Source: Leptolyngbya sp. PLA1
GTDB lineage: Bacteria; Planctomycetota; Phycisphaerae; Phycisphaerales; UBA1924
DNA length: 64,000 nucleotides
NCBI GenBank assembly: GCA_021405315.1
Contig: QWIH01000002.1
Span: 1-64,000 of the forward strand
Direction: 5' to 3'
Each line of letters begins with the position of its first letter. The first letter of the stretch is position 1. The translations under genes were made by a program, and so were the position numbers. This document shows, piece by piece, positions 33,515-41,544 of this stretch. The notes beneath the pieces were generated by a model that was not told the DNA's origin, made no database searches, and saw only the letters and a program-made list of their open reading frames with translations.

Positions 33515-35655
33515 GGCCGCTCCTCCCGCCCTGCCGGGTCCACAAGAAACACCCCGATCTCGGGCCAGCCCCGCACCAGCGTGGTGTGCGAGGTCATCCA
33601 GCGTGCGACCACGTCCGGGTCCACCGCGGGGTCGATCCAGCCGGACCGTTTCAGCCGCGATACTTCGCTCATGTTCACGAGCACCAGGTCGCAGCCCCGG
33701 GATTTCAACGCCGGCCCCCAGGCACCCGGGTCACTGGGGGAGGCGTTCATCACCTCCGCGATGAGCCAGCGGTCCCAGGTGGAGTTGCACATGGTGTGCG
33801 TCGTGAAGTAGAGCCCCGCGGCGTCGCCGAGCAGGTACACCCTGGTTCCCGGGGGGAGCACGAAGTTCACGTACTGCTCCGGCCCCACGTCGGGCGCCAG
33901 CCTGCGTCGGTCAGCGTCGGACAGTCCGAACCCCGTGCGGGCCGCGGGCCCCGGGGCGAGCAGCCGGTTCGGGTGCCCGCCGCTCTGGGTGGAGAAGATC
34001 CACGCCCCGTGCGCCGCGAGCGCGGCACCGAGCACCCCCGCGAGCACCGGCCCGCGCCGGCGCGATGGCCCCGCGCAGGCCCACAACGCGAACACGATCG
34101 CGCCCGGTGCCAGCACGGGAAGCAGGAACCGGGACTGAAGGTGCGTCGCCGTCGCCCAGACCGCTACCTGCAGCGGCACCGCGAGGAGCAGCGCTGCGCG
34201 CACGCCCCGGCCCGCCCCCCGGGTGATCCCCGCGAGGCCCCCGAGCGTGGCCAGGAGCACCGCCGGGAAGAACGCGCTCCACTGTGCATGCAGCGCGCCC
34301 CGGTGCGCGGGGCCCATCGGGTCGGAAGCATCCCGCATCACCAGCAGCCTCAGCCGGTCAAGCCAGCCACCCTCGAATCGGTGCCCGCCCGCGAATCTCG
34401 CGACCTGCTCGGCGCTCCACCAGCCCGTGCCTCCCGCCGCGTTGGGGAAGAGCCCCGCGGCGAACGGGAAGACGGGGTTACCCGTTGCGAGGGCATTTCG
34501 CGCGAGCCACGGGGCGACCATGACCATGCCGCCCGCGATGGCGCCGGCGGTCAGCACGACCCATGCCGTACGGGGGGAGGTGACCAGCAGCAGCACGCCG
34601 ACGACGGGCGCGAAGAAGAGCGCCGCCGTGGGCTTCACGGAGCACGCAGCCCCCACGAGCAGCCCCGTGGCGAGCCCGCGCCGGAGCGGATGCACGCGTG
34701 CGAGCTCGACCGCCGCGAGAAGGGCTCCGGCGCCGAGCGCGACCATCGCCATGTCGTTGTACGCGAGTGACCCCGTCACGAGCGCCCACGGCGTGCAGAG
34801 CACGATCAGCCCCGCGGCGACGCGTGCGACGCGGGCACGGTCTTCCGCAAGGCCGGCGCGGCTCGCGGCGTGCCGGGCGGCCTCGCCCGCAACCCAGGCG
34901 CCCACGACCGCCAGCAGCGCGTGCAGCATCTGGCACGAGAGAAGCCGGTATCCCTCCCCCGCGATCAGCCCGTGCTCGCGCGGCGCCATGGTCATGGCCC
35001 CGAGCTGCGCCCACGCCGCCTCCAGGTACCCCGGCAGGGCGCCGTACACGTTGTCTTCGCCGGGCCAGACCCTGCCCCGTTCTATCCACTGCTGGGGCAG
35101 GAGCAGGTGATACGAGAGGGTGTCGTACGCCCGGAACTCGCTGTCCCAGAGCCATCCAGGCGGGTTGCTCGCCGCGACGGTCAGCACCGCGAGCGCCACC
35201 GCCGCGGGCAGCGCGGCCCAGGGCACCCGCAGCACCACGCCACCCTCCCGAAGCCTCGCCAGCACGCGCGCACCGCCCAGGACCAACCCCGCCACCACCG
35301 GCAGCCAGGCTACGGCGGCGCCGATCCCGCCGCCCGGCAGGCCGATGACTCCGCTCAGGTGCGACACCCAGAGCATGACGGCCACGCCCAGCACGGCGCG
35401 CAGCGCCGCCGAAGAGTCTGGCAGCAGCTTGGCGCCCAGGCACAGCCCCAGGCCCAGGGCCCCCAGCACCCACGCCAGCGCCGGCCAGAGCGAGAAGAGG
35501 AGGCGGTCAATCACCATCAACGCGCCGGTGAACGCGTCGTGAGGCCCGCCCACACCGGCCATCACCACGACCCCGGCCGCCAGCAGCACGACAAAGACCG
35601 CGCCCGCGGCACGATGCCGGTACTCGCTCTGGCTCTGCGCGGTCGGGAGGGTCAT
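33511..35655 (-). CDS. Polytopic glycosyltransferase-like membrane protein
   Basis: A 714-aa membrane protein with about 13-14 hydrophobic helices. An outer loop near residue 175-200 contains W-D-S-E-F-R-A-Y-D-T-L-S-Y-H-L-L-L-P, the pattern of PMT_2/ArnT-like glycosyltransferases that use polyprenyl-linked sugars; a further loop has C-S-V-K-P-T-A. The last 150 residues are soluble. Start at 35655 (T-L-P-T-A-Q next) is chosen over an in-frame ATG 10 codons upstream, which would overlap the divergent Fur-like gene at 35679. The downstream flippase-like gene overlaps by 4 nt. Sugar and acceptor are unknown. Confidence 0.78.
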   Translation of the reverse strand: MTLPTAQSQSEYRHRAAGAVFVVLLAAGVVVMAGVGGPHDAFTGALMVIDRLLFSLWPALAWVLGALGLGLCLGAKLLPDSSAALRAVLGVAVMLWVSHLSGVIGLPGGGIGAAVAWLPVVAGLVLGGARVLARLREGGVVLRVPWAALPAAVALAVLTVAASNPPGWLWDSEFRAYDTLSYHLLLPQQWIERGRVWPGEDNVYGALPGYLEAAWAQLGAMTMAPREHGLIAGEGYRLLSCQMLHALLAVVGAWVAGEAARHAASRAGLAEDRARVARVAAGLIVLCTPWALVTGSLAYNDMAMVALGAGALLAAVELARVHPLRRGLATGLLVGAACSVKPTAALFFAPVVGVLLLVTSPRTAWVVLTAGAIAGGMVMVAPWLARNALATGNPVFPFAAGLFPNAAGGTGWWSAEQVARFAGGHRFEGGWLDRLRLLVMRDASDPMGPAHRGALHAQWSAFFPAVLLATLGGLAGITRGAGRGVRAALLLAVPLQVAVWATATHLQSRFLLPVLAPGAIVFALWACAGPSRRRGPVLAGVLGAALAAHGAWIFSTQSGGHPNRLLAPGPAARTGFGLSDADRRRLAPDVGPEQYVNFVLPPGTRVYLLGDAAGLYFTTHTMCNSTWDRWLIAEVMNASPSDPGAWGPALKSRGCDLVLVNMSEVSRLKRSGWIDPAVDPDVVARWMTSHTTLVRGWPEIGVFLVDPAGREERP

Positions 35656-35678
35656 GGGTGAACGCGTAGGATACCGCC

Positions 35679-36134
35679 ATGCCACCCGACGCGGGCGCGC
35701 CCGAGCCGTCCATCATCGAGCCGCTGTGCGCCGTCTTTCGACGCAAGCTCCGCGCCGAGGGGCTGAAGTACACTCCGGAGCGTGCCCAGGTGCTCGCGAC
35801 CGTCCTGGAGTTCGAGGGCCTCTTCGACGCGGAGGCCATCTCCGCTTCTGTGCGCAAGTCCGGCCTCCGCGTCAGCAAGGCCACCGTGTATCGCACCGTC
35901 CGTTTGCTTCAGGAGGCCGGCGTCATCCAGCGCGTGATGCTCGACCGCGAGCAGGCGCTCTACCAGGTCGTGTACGGCAGGGCCCCCAGCGATCTTCTGA
36001 TCCTCCTCGATACCGGCGAGGCCATCCGGATCACCGTCCCCGAACTCGGCGCCATCCGCGACGCGATCTGCGCACGCCACGGCGTGCTCCCGCAGGGCCA
36101 CCGATTCCAGGTCTTCGCCACCAGGCACGCCTAG
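35679..36134 (+). CDS. Fur-family regulator lacking the canonical metal ligands
   Basis: A 151-aa winged-helix protein. The N-terminal DNA-binding domain is typical: L-K-Y-T-P-E-R-A-Q-V-L near residue 30 and recognition helix V-S-K-A-T-V-Y-R-T-V-R-L-L around 65-77. In Fur, PerR and Zur the dimerisation domain then has H-H-D-H and C-x-x-C. Here the same place (residues 98-114) reads V-Y-G-R-A-P-S-D-L-L-I-L-L-D-T-G, with neither His nor Cys left. A single H-x-x-x-x-F-A-T-R-H end remains. It may sense something else or act constitutively. Divergent from a glycosyltransferase gene only 23 nt away and followed 19 nt later by an MFS gene, either of which could be its target. Confidence 0.82.
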   Translation: MPPDAGAPEPSIIEPLCAVFRRKLRAEGLKYTPERAQVLATVLEFEGLFDAEAISASVRKSGLRVSKATVYRTVRLLQEAGVIQRVMLDREQALYQVVYGRAPSDLLILLDTGEAIRITVPELGAIRDAICARHGVLPQGHRFQVFATRHA

Positions 36135-36153
36135 CTACCCTCCTCACCAACCG

Positions 36154-37410
36154 GTGCCCGAGGACCACGCACATCCCGATGCCCGCTGGGCACTCCCGGC
36201 CCACGCGGCGGCCTGCGCGTTCGTCCAGTCCACGGCCTGGGCCCTGCAAGGGGTGATGCCCGTCCTGGCCATCAAGCGGTTCCACGCCAACGAGTGGGAG
36301 GCGCTGCTCATCACCGCGACGCCGGTGGTCTTCTACAGCCTCTCGATCTTCTGGAACGACCTTCTCAAGCGTTCACGGTTCGGGAACTATCTCTCCATCT
36401 TCTGGCTCGTCGCCTCGTTGCCCCTGGCCTTCGTCGCCTTCGCGGACACCTACTGGCACCTGCTCGTCGCGCACCTGGTCGCGTGCGTGGGCGGCGCTGG
36501 TTTTCCGTCCATCAACAGCGAGGTGCTGCAGGCGCTCTACCACCCCGCACGCCGGGGGCGCATGTACAGCGTCAACTGGGGCCTGACGGCGGTGGCGACG
36601 GCGTGCTTCGGCTTCTCGCTGGGCGCGTGGCTGAACGCCGACGAGGAGGCGTTCCGGCTCTTTCTGCCCATCATCGCCGGCCTGCAGGGCCTGGGCGTGC
36701 TGCTCTTTGCCTGGCTCAGCCGCGTGAGCGGGCACGTCCACACGCCGATGCCGGGGGCCTCTGGCCTGGCGCGCCTGGTGGATCCCATCATCCACATGCG
36801 GGCGATCCTGAAGGCGGACCCGATCTTCGCGCGGTACGAGGCCGCGTACATGACCTACGGCGTGGGGTGGATGATCGCCGCGGCACTCCTGCCGAACCTG
36901 GTGACGACGAAGCTGCACCTGGACTACAAGCAGATCGCGGAGAGCACGCAGGTCGCGTATCTCGCCGCGCTGGTCATCGCGCTCCTGCCCGCGGGCCTGC
37001 TCATGGACCGCATGGGCGCGGTCCGCAGCACCGCGATCTCGTTCTTCATGCTCGCCGGGTACCCGCTCGCCCTTGCGTTCGTCTCCGATCAGCACCAGTT
37101 GCTGTTCGTGAGCGTGTACTTCGGCCTCGCGCACGCCGGTGCGAGCGTGGGATGGACCGTCGGCCCCGTTTCACTCGCACCGAGCCCGGACAAGGCCACG
37201 GCCTACCTCGCGATCCACGCGACGTTCGTCGGGATCCGGGGCAAGCTCTTTCAGGGCCTGGGTGTGCTGCTCTACTGGGCCACGGGGGACTTCACGGTGC
37301 CGCTGCTGGTCGCCGCCGGAGCGTACCTGTGGTCCGGATGGCAGATGCGCAGCCTCGACCGGCGCATGCGCGCCGAGAAGCTGCCCGCCCAGCCCCCCGC
37401 GGAAGCCTGA
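36154..37410 (+). CDS. MFS transporter
   Basis: A 418-aa inner-membrane protein with 12 predicted helices and no signal peptide. Helix 1 region reads A-C-A-F-V-Q-S-T-A-W-A-L-Q-G-V, and the loop after helix 8 contains L-M-D-R-M-G-A, a variant of the MFS loop motif G-x-x-x-D-R-x-G-R. The first half has H-P-A-R-R-G-R-M-Y. The substrate cannot be told. GTG start at 36154 lies 19 nt after the Fur-like gene, suggesting a two-gene operon. It converges with the Gfo/Idh gene with only 4 nt between stop codons. Confidence 0.82.
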   Translation: MPEDHAHPDARWALPAHAAACAFVQSTAWALQGVMPVLAIKRFHANEWEALLITATPVVFYSLSIFWNDLLKRSRFGNYLSIFWLVASLPLAFVAFADTYWHLLVAHLVACVGGAGFPSINSEVLQALYHPARRGRMYSVNWGLTAVATACFGFSLGAWLNADEEAFRLFLPIIAGLQGLGVLLFAWLSRVSGHVHTPMPGASGLARLVDPIIHMRAILKADPIFARYEAAYMTYGVGWMIAAALLPNLVTTKLHLDYKQIAESTQVAYLAALVIALLPAGLLMDRMGAVRSTAISFFMLAGYPLALAFVSDQHQLLFVSVYFGLAHAGASVGWTVGPVSLAPSPDKATAYLAIHATFVGIRGKLFQGLGVLLYWATGDFTVPLLVAAGAYLWSGWQMRSLDRRMRAEKLPAQPPAEA

Positions 37411-37414
37411 TCGC

Positions 37415-38494
37415 TCACATGGTCCGCTTGGTCGCCTCGACGATGCGCTGCGCCGTGCGCACGTTCGCGAAGCCCGCGTCCGCATCGATCGCCGGGCGGC
37501 GTCCCGTCCGCACCGCGTCGATGAACTCGCTGATCTCCATCAGGATCGGCTCGGCGTCGTCGACTTTCAGTTCCTCGACGTTCACGAGCTGGTCCCACTT
37601 CAGCGTGGTCAGGTCCGTCCCGCTCCGGATCGCCTCGCGGGCCTCGGACATCTGAAGTTCGTTGGCCAGGCGGCGGATCATCGTCCCCTTCTTGGCGCCG
37701 TAGTCGATCTTCAGGTACGCGTTCTCGCCCGTGATCCGGGTGATGCGCTCGGTCTTGAGCGCGAGACGGCTGGAGGTGATGTTCGCCACGCACTTGCCGT
37801 GGGGCGTGTTGAACTCCAGCCACGCGTCGCACAGGTCCTCGTGAGGGGTGATCACCGAGACGCCCGCGGCGCGGATGAAGTCGGGCTCCTTGCCCATCAG
37901 CATCAGCACCACGTCGATGTCGTGGATCATCATGTCCATCACGACGCCCACGTCCACGCTCCGGAACGTCATCGGGCTCACGCGGATGACCTGCATGAAC
38001 CGCGGGATGATGGGCGGACCCTCGCGGGCCGCCTTCTGCATCGCGCGCATCACCGGGTTGAATCGCTCGATGTGCCCGACCATCAGGCACGCGCCCGTCC
38101 GCTCGGCGGTGTCCTTGATCGCGCCCGCGCTCTCCACGTTCTCCGCGAGAGGCTTCTCGATCAGGCAGGCGACGCCGGCCTCCATGAACGTTTCCGCCAC
38201 GCGCCGGTGGTGTGTCGTCGGGACCGCCACCGACACCGCGTCAACACCCGCCGCCAGGAGTTCTTCCTCGGAGGCCATCGCGCGGCAGCCGAACTGCTCC
38301 GCCAGGTCCTTGGCCCGCTCCAGGTTCTGGTCCACGACGCCGACCAGCGTGCACCCGGCCAACTGCGAGTAGACCCGCGCGTGGTGCCGGCCCATCCGGC
38401 CCACGCCGATCACCCCGCACCGGATCGGGCGGCCTTCGAACTTGTCGGTGGTCAGGTCGATTGCCACAGGTGAGGCCTTGGCCCGCGTTGTCAT
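37415..38494 (-). CDS. Gfo/Idh/MocA-family NAD(P)-dependent oxidoreductase
   Basis: A 359-aa sugar dehydrogenase-type enzyme. The Rossmann loop is G-V-I-G-V-G-R-M-G-R-H-H-A-R near residue 31, and E-K-P-L-A near 120 has the Lys that is central to this family. M-I-H-D-I-D-V near residue 200 supplies the catalytic Asp/His. The best functional guess is oxidation of a nucleotide- or amino-sugar, given similar proteins in polysaccharide clusters such as UDP-N-acetylglucosamine dehydrogenases. Its ATG shares one base with the thioredoxin stop (TAATG), so the two are translationally coupled. The frame stays open far upstream over trxA, but that is a shadow. Confidence 0.88.
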   Translation of the reverse strand: MTTRAKASPVAIDLTTDKFEGRPIRCGVIGVGRMGRHHARVYSQLAGCTLVGVVDQNLERAKDLAEQFGCRAMASEEELLAAGVDAVSVAVPTTHHRRVAETFMEAGVACLIEKPLAENVESAGAIKDTAERTGACLMVGHIERFNPVMRAMQKAAREGPPIIPRFMQVIRVSPMTFRSVDVGVVMDMMIHDIDVVLMLMGKEPDFIRAAGVSVITPHEDLCDAWLEFNTPHGKCVANITSSRLALKTERITRITGENAYLKIDYGAKKGTMIRRLANELQMSEAREAIRSGTDLTTLKWDQLVNVEELKVDDAEPILMEISEFIDAVRTGRRPAIDADAGFANVRTAQRIVEATKRTM

Positions 38495-38829
38495 TACCTC
38501 GCCCCCGCCTCGATCATGGCGTTGGCAAGCTCGTCCTTCCGACGCAATCCCGTGAACCGCTTCACCGGCTTGCCGCCCGCGAAGATGATGACCGTCGGAA
38601 TCGCCGTGATCTGGTACTTCACCGCCACCTCGCGGTTGGAGTCCACGTCCAGCTTCCCGACCTTCGCCTTGCCCGACAGGTCGTCCGCGATGGCGTCGAT
38701 CGTCGGCCCGAGCATCTTGCAAGGCTGGCACCATTCCGCCCAGAAGTCCACAAGCACCGGCTGGCTCGACCCCAGCACCTCGGTCTCGAAGTTCGCGTCC
38801 GTGAACTGCTTTACGTTCTCGCTCGCCAT
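38494..38829 (-). CDS. trxA: Thioredoxin with W-C-Q-P-C active site
   Basis: A 111-aa cytoplasmic thioredoxin, full length for the family. The redox site W33-C34-Q35-P36-C37 has Gln where standard thioredoxins have Gly; the cis-Pro is in I-P-T-V. Changing the dipeptide between the cysteines usually shifts redox potential, so its partners may differ from those of classical TrxA. Coupled by a one-base overlap to the Gfo/Idh gene downstream. The dihydropteroate synthase gene starts 51 nt upstream of it on the same strand, so folP-trxA-oxidoreductase could be a single transcript. Confidence 0.92.
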   Translation of the reverse strand: MASENVKQFTDANFETEVLGSSQPVLVDFWAEWCQPCKMLGPTIDAIADDLSGKAKVGKLDVDSNREVAVKYQITAIPTVIIFAGGKPVKRFTGLRRKDELANAMIEAGAR

Positions 38830-38880
38830 GGTTGCTCCGCGTGTTCCGCAGCGGCCCGCCGGCCGCCGCGTGTCGTGATG

Positions 38881-39792
38881 CTACGCCTCGCCCCACCGTC
38901 CCGCTTCCGACGCCCTTCCGTCCATACCAAAGCCAAACGCCCCCCACGCCGCCCGCAACGCCTCCGCGTGCACCCGTACGTCGTGCACCCGATGCACGTG
39001 CGCCCCACGCAGCGCGTGCGCGACCGCAAGACCCACGCTGCTCCATACCCGCTCACCCGGCTCCGAATCCCGCCCGAGCCCCACCCGACCCGCGAAGCTC
39101 TTGCGGCTGATTCCGCTCACCACCGGCCTGCCCAGCGCCGCCACCTCCATCCCGCGCCCGATCAACTCCAGATTCTGCTCCACCGTCTTCCCGAACCCCA
39201 GCCCCGGGTCCAGCGCCACCCGTTCACGCGCCACACCCGAGGCGACCGCGACCGCCAGCCGGCTCGCCAGGAACGCCCGCACCTCCGCCACCACGTCTCC
39301 CTCCATCGGAGCCCGCTCGTAGCGGTCGCTGTAGCGGTCCTCGCTCGGCGGCTTCGCGCGATGCATCAGGATGAGCCCCGCCCCGCTCCGTGCCACCACG
39401 CGCAGCATCTCCGCGTCGTCGGTCGCCGCGGAGACGTCGTTCACGATCCCGGCGCCGGCCCGGATCGCCTCTCCGGCGACCGATGCGCTGGTCGTGTCCA
39501 CGGAGACGGGGACGACGCACCCCGCATCCCGGATGGCGCGAATCACCGGCACGACGCGCCGGATCTGCTCTTCGGGCGAGACAGGGGCCGCGCCGGGCCG
39601 GGTGCTCTCCCCGCCGACATCCAGCAGGTCCGCGCCATCGGCGACCATGCGCAGCGCCGCGTCCCGGGCCGCCCCGGCGGACGGGTACGCCCCCCCATCT
39701 GAGAAACTGTCGGGCGTCACGTTCACGATCCCCATCACGAGGGGCCGCGTGATCAGCAGCCGTCCGCCAGGAATGTCCCAGGTCAGCGCCAC
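38881..39792 (-). CDS. folP: Dihydropteroate synthase
   Basis: The folate-pathway enzyme that joins 6-hydroxymethyl-dihydropterin pyrophosphate to p-aminobenzoate, 303 aa. Signatures are the first pterin motif M-G-I-V-N-V-T-P-D-S-F-S-D-G-G near residue 20, L-L-D-V-G-G-E-S-T-R-P-G-A, V-S-V-D-T, I-V-N-D-V-S, D-P-G-L-G-F-G-K-T and G-I-S-R-K-S. The C-terminal part has R-V-H-D-V, the anion-binding R-x-H. A few extra residues at the C-terminus (G-M-D-G-R-A-S-E) are not conserved. ATG at 39792. Confidence 0.95.
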   Translation of the reverse strand: MALTWDIPGGRLLITRPLVMGIVNVTPDSFSDGGAYPSAGAARDAALRMVADGADLLDVGGESTRPGAAPVSPEEQIRRVVPVIRAIRDAGCVVPVSVDTTSASVAGEAIRAGAGIVNDVSAATDDAEMLRVVARSGAGLILMHRAKPPSEDRYSDRYERAPMEGDVVAEVRAFLASRLAVAVASGVARERVALDPGLGFGKTVEQNLELIGRGMEVAALGRPVVSGISRKSFAGRVGLGRDSEPGERVWSSVGLAVAHALRGAHVHRVHDVRVHAEALRAAWGAFGFGMDGRASEAGRWGEA

Positions 39793-40140
39793 GCGGGAGC
39801 CTATCCGCTCCGCTCCAGGCCGGCGCTGCTCAGACGCCGGAGGACCTTCACGGGCTACACGGCCGCGGGCTGCCCCACATCTGCCGGCCTCGGGACAGCG
39901 CGGGGATGACGGCCCGGGGGGTCATCATCGGTGACCGGCTTCGCCGAGGAGGGCGCGAAGAAACTCCAAAGCGTCTTATAACAACGCGGTTTCCGCCACT
40001 TGTGGCGGCTTGTGCCCCAGATCGGGGGCGAGGGTCTTGACGTTTCTCGGTGGCTGTTCTACTTTCGGCCCCGGTCCGGCACCGCCTGCGTTGGGGGGTG
40101 AGGGACTGGTGTGTTCCCTGTAACCGGGGGAGAGAGAAAC
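39793..40140. other. Intergenic region between folP and a sorted-protein gene
   Basis: No gene is supported in these 348 nt between divergent folP and the sorted-protein gene. It contains a perfect 7-bp palindromic hairpin with TT at its centre at 39993-40008 and a good sigma-70-like promoter at 40037-40065. The far left half shows nothing recognisable. Confidence 0.6.
40037..40065 (+). promoter_or_regulatory. Sigma-70-like promoter of the sorted-protein gene
   Basis: TTGACG at 40037-40042, a 17-nt spacer and TACTTT at 40060-40065, facing the gene whose ATG is at 40141. This leaves a leader of about 70 nt. The match is to the bacterial housekeeping consensus; transcription has not been shown. 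Confidence 0.55.
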
Positions 40141-40830
40141 ATGACCAAGCAGATCATCGGGACCGCTGTCGCTGCGCTCGTCGTGGCGTGCGGTGCGGCG
40201 CACGCAGTGACCATTCAGACCGGCGACTATCGCCTCCGGAACCACCCGGACGGCAACGCCCGCCCGCCCCAGTACGGCCTGAGGCTGGACGAACTCTACA
40301 ACGTCACAAGCAACCACGACATCTTCACCTTCGACTTCAACCACGCGGGCTCGGCGATGTACCTCAACTACAACGGGTCCACGATCCACATCTGGGGAAC
40401 CACCTGGGGCGGGCGTGATATCGGCAACGATTACGCCAACGACGTTCACCGCGGCTTCTACACCGTCAACTTCACGTACACGATCGGCGTCGGCGCCGTC
40501 CCCGGCGACGATGACATCTACGTGAACCCCGGCCCCGGCAACTACAACTACGGCATGCTGACCACCCCCAGCGGCGCGAATATCCCGCTCCGCGACGGGC
40601 ACTACGACAACGGCACCCTCGACTTCCGCTTTGGTGACGAGGACAACGACCTGGGCCACCGTGGGTTCAACGGCATCTCTGGCTGGGGCTGGCTGTTCCA
40701 CGGGCCGTACAACGCCCCCTACATCGCCTCTTCGGACTGGCTCTTCACCGCCGAGATCATCCCCGCTCCCGGCGCTGCCGCGCTCATGGGCGTGGGCGCC
40801 GCGCTCGTCGCCGGCCGCCGTCGGCGCTGA
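40141..40830 (+). CDS. PEP-CTERM-like sorted secreted protein
   Basis: A 229-aa exported protein. The signal peptide ends in G-A-A-H-A near residue 21; the body is rich in Asn, Tyr, Asp and Gly, with several N-Y-N and Y-D-N-G stretches, and lacks Cys; the tail is I-I-P-A-P-G, about 15 hydrophobic residues and four Arg. It is not closely related to the tandem pair at 17-18 kb outside the tail. Starts with ATG at 40141 after G-G-A-G-rich sequence, driven by its own promoter (40037-40065) and closed by a strong terminator (40862-40885). So it is a monocistronic gene for an abundant surface or exported protein, by inference. Confidence 0.85.
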   Translation: MTKQIIGTAVAALVVACGAAHAVTIQTGDYRLRNHPDGNARPPQYGLRLDELYNVTSNHDIFTFDFNHAGSAMYLNYNGSTIHIWGTTWGGRDIGNDYANDVHRGFYTVNFTYTIGVGAVPGDDDIYVNPGPGNYNYGMLTTPSGANIPLRDGHYDNGTLDFRFGDEDNDLGHRGFNGISGWGWLFHGPYNAPYIASSDWLFTAEIIPAPGAAALMGVGAALVAGRRRR

Positions 40831-40861
40831 GCGATCACGGCAGAAAACGACGTGCGCTCTT

Positions 40862-40885
40862 CCCCCGGCCCGCGCCGGGGGTTTT
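40862..40885 (+). terminator. Strong intrinsic terminator of the sorted-protein gene
   Basis: An 8-bp stem (40862-40869 with 40874-40881) with a 4-nt loop, followed by TTTT. It lies 32 nt after the stop at 40830 and just before the end of the convergent gene at 40893. Confidence 0.85.
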
Positions 40886-40892
40886 CACGCGC

Positions 40893-41426
40893 TCAGGCAC
40901 GCGGGCGTCCCGCCGCCGCACGCCTCGCGGCGACAAGCCGATCGCCGACGAGCATCGCGCCGATGACCGCCGCGGGAATCGCCATCTGCTCGCCCAGCGC
41001 CCACATGAGCATGGTCGCGGTGAGCAGCCCCCAGCCCACGGCTCGGACGACCTGAAGGGTGGGGGAGAGCCCTCCGCGACGTCCGCCGAAGGGTGACGCG
41101 GGGGGCGCGCCTTCCTCCAACTCTCCAACGTCGACGCGGTCCCAGTCCAGGTCGACGGAGTCCTGCCGGACCTCCTTGAGGAGCGTGACCGCGCGGGCCG
41201 CGTCCGCGCGGCGCACCATCACGCGCACCGCGTTGCCGTACCCGCCCTCCCAGCTCACCCCCGCCGCCGCGGCGGCGAAGACCTTGACCGGCACGCCCCG
41301 ATCCCTGAGCGCCGCGGCCATCGCCTGCCCCTCGAACTCGGTCCGGACGCTCGTCAGCAACACCAGTTGGTCGGGGTCTGCACCGCTCGGATCGTCGCTC
41401 GGTCGCTTGGCGGATGGAGGCTCCAT
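40893..41426 (-). CDS. DUF2007-like protein with C-terminal membrane helix
   Basis: A 177-aa protein. Residues 20-85 (V-L-L-T-S-V-R-T-E-F-E-G-Q-A-M-A-A-A-L, R-G-V-P-V-K-V, V-R-V-M-V-R-R-A-D-A) look like the DUF2007 'putative signal transducing' fold, in which a small alpha/beta domain resembles PII-type folds. The C-terminal third is hydrophobic with one or two helices, anchoring it to the membrane. Function is unknown. ATG at 41426; no clear ribosome binding site. The next gene upstream on the same strand begins beyond a 118-nt gap. Confidence 0.65.
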   Translation of the reverse strand: MEPPSAKRPSDDPSGADPDQLVLLTSVRTEFEGQAMAAALRDRGVPVKVFAAAAAGVSWEGGYGNAVRVMVRRADAARAVTLLKEVRQDSVDLDWDRVDVGELEEGAPPASPFGGRRGGLSPTLQVVRAVGWGLLTATMLMWALGEQMAIPAAVIGAMLVGDRLVAARRAAAGRPRA

Positions 41427-41544
41427 GAGGAGCCCCGGACGCGAACCCCGTGCCGAAACGGTCCCACGCCTCCACCCTCGTGAGGTACCCCGAACCTACC
41501 CCCGCTGCCCCTGGCGGAGCGGGACCTGCCGTTCTGGCAGCGGG

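Noticed and set aside
31364-33811. An 815-codon open frame on the plus strand across nadE and the flippase-like gene
   Set aside because: It runs opposite two or three well-recognised genes and is low-complexity, charged and repeat-like; a compositional shadow.
38494-39046. Extension of the Gfo/Idh frame upstream through trxA
   Set aside because: The upstream part lies over thioredoxin in another frame and is Gly/Arg-rich; the Rossmann start and the TAATG junction place the real start at 38494.
39977-39982. TATAAC considered as a second promoter for the sorted-protein gene at 40141
   Set aside because: No -35-like hexamer at suitable spacing, and a better promoter lies at 40037-40065.
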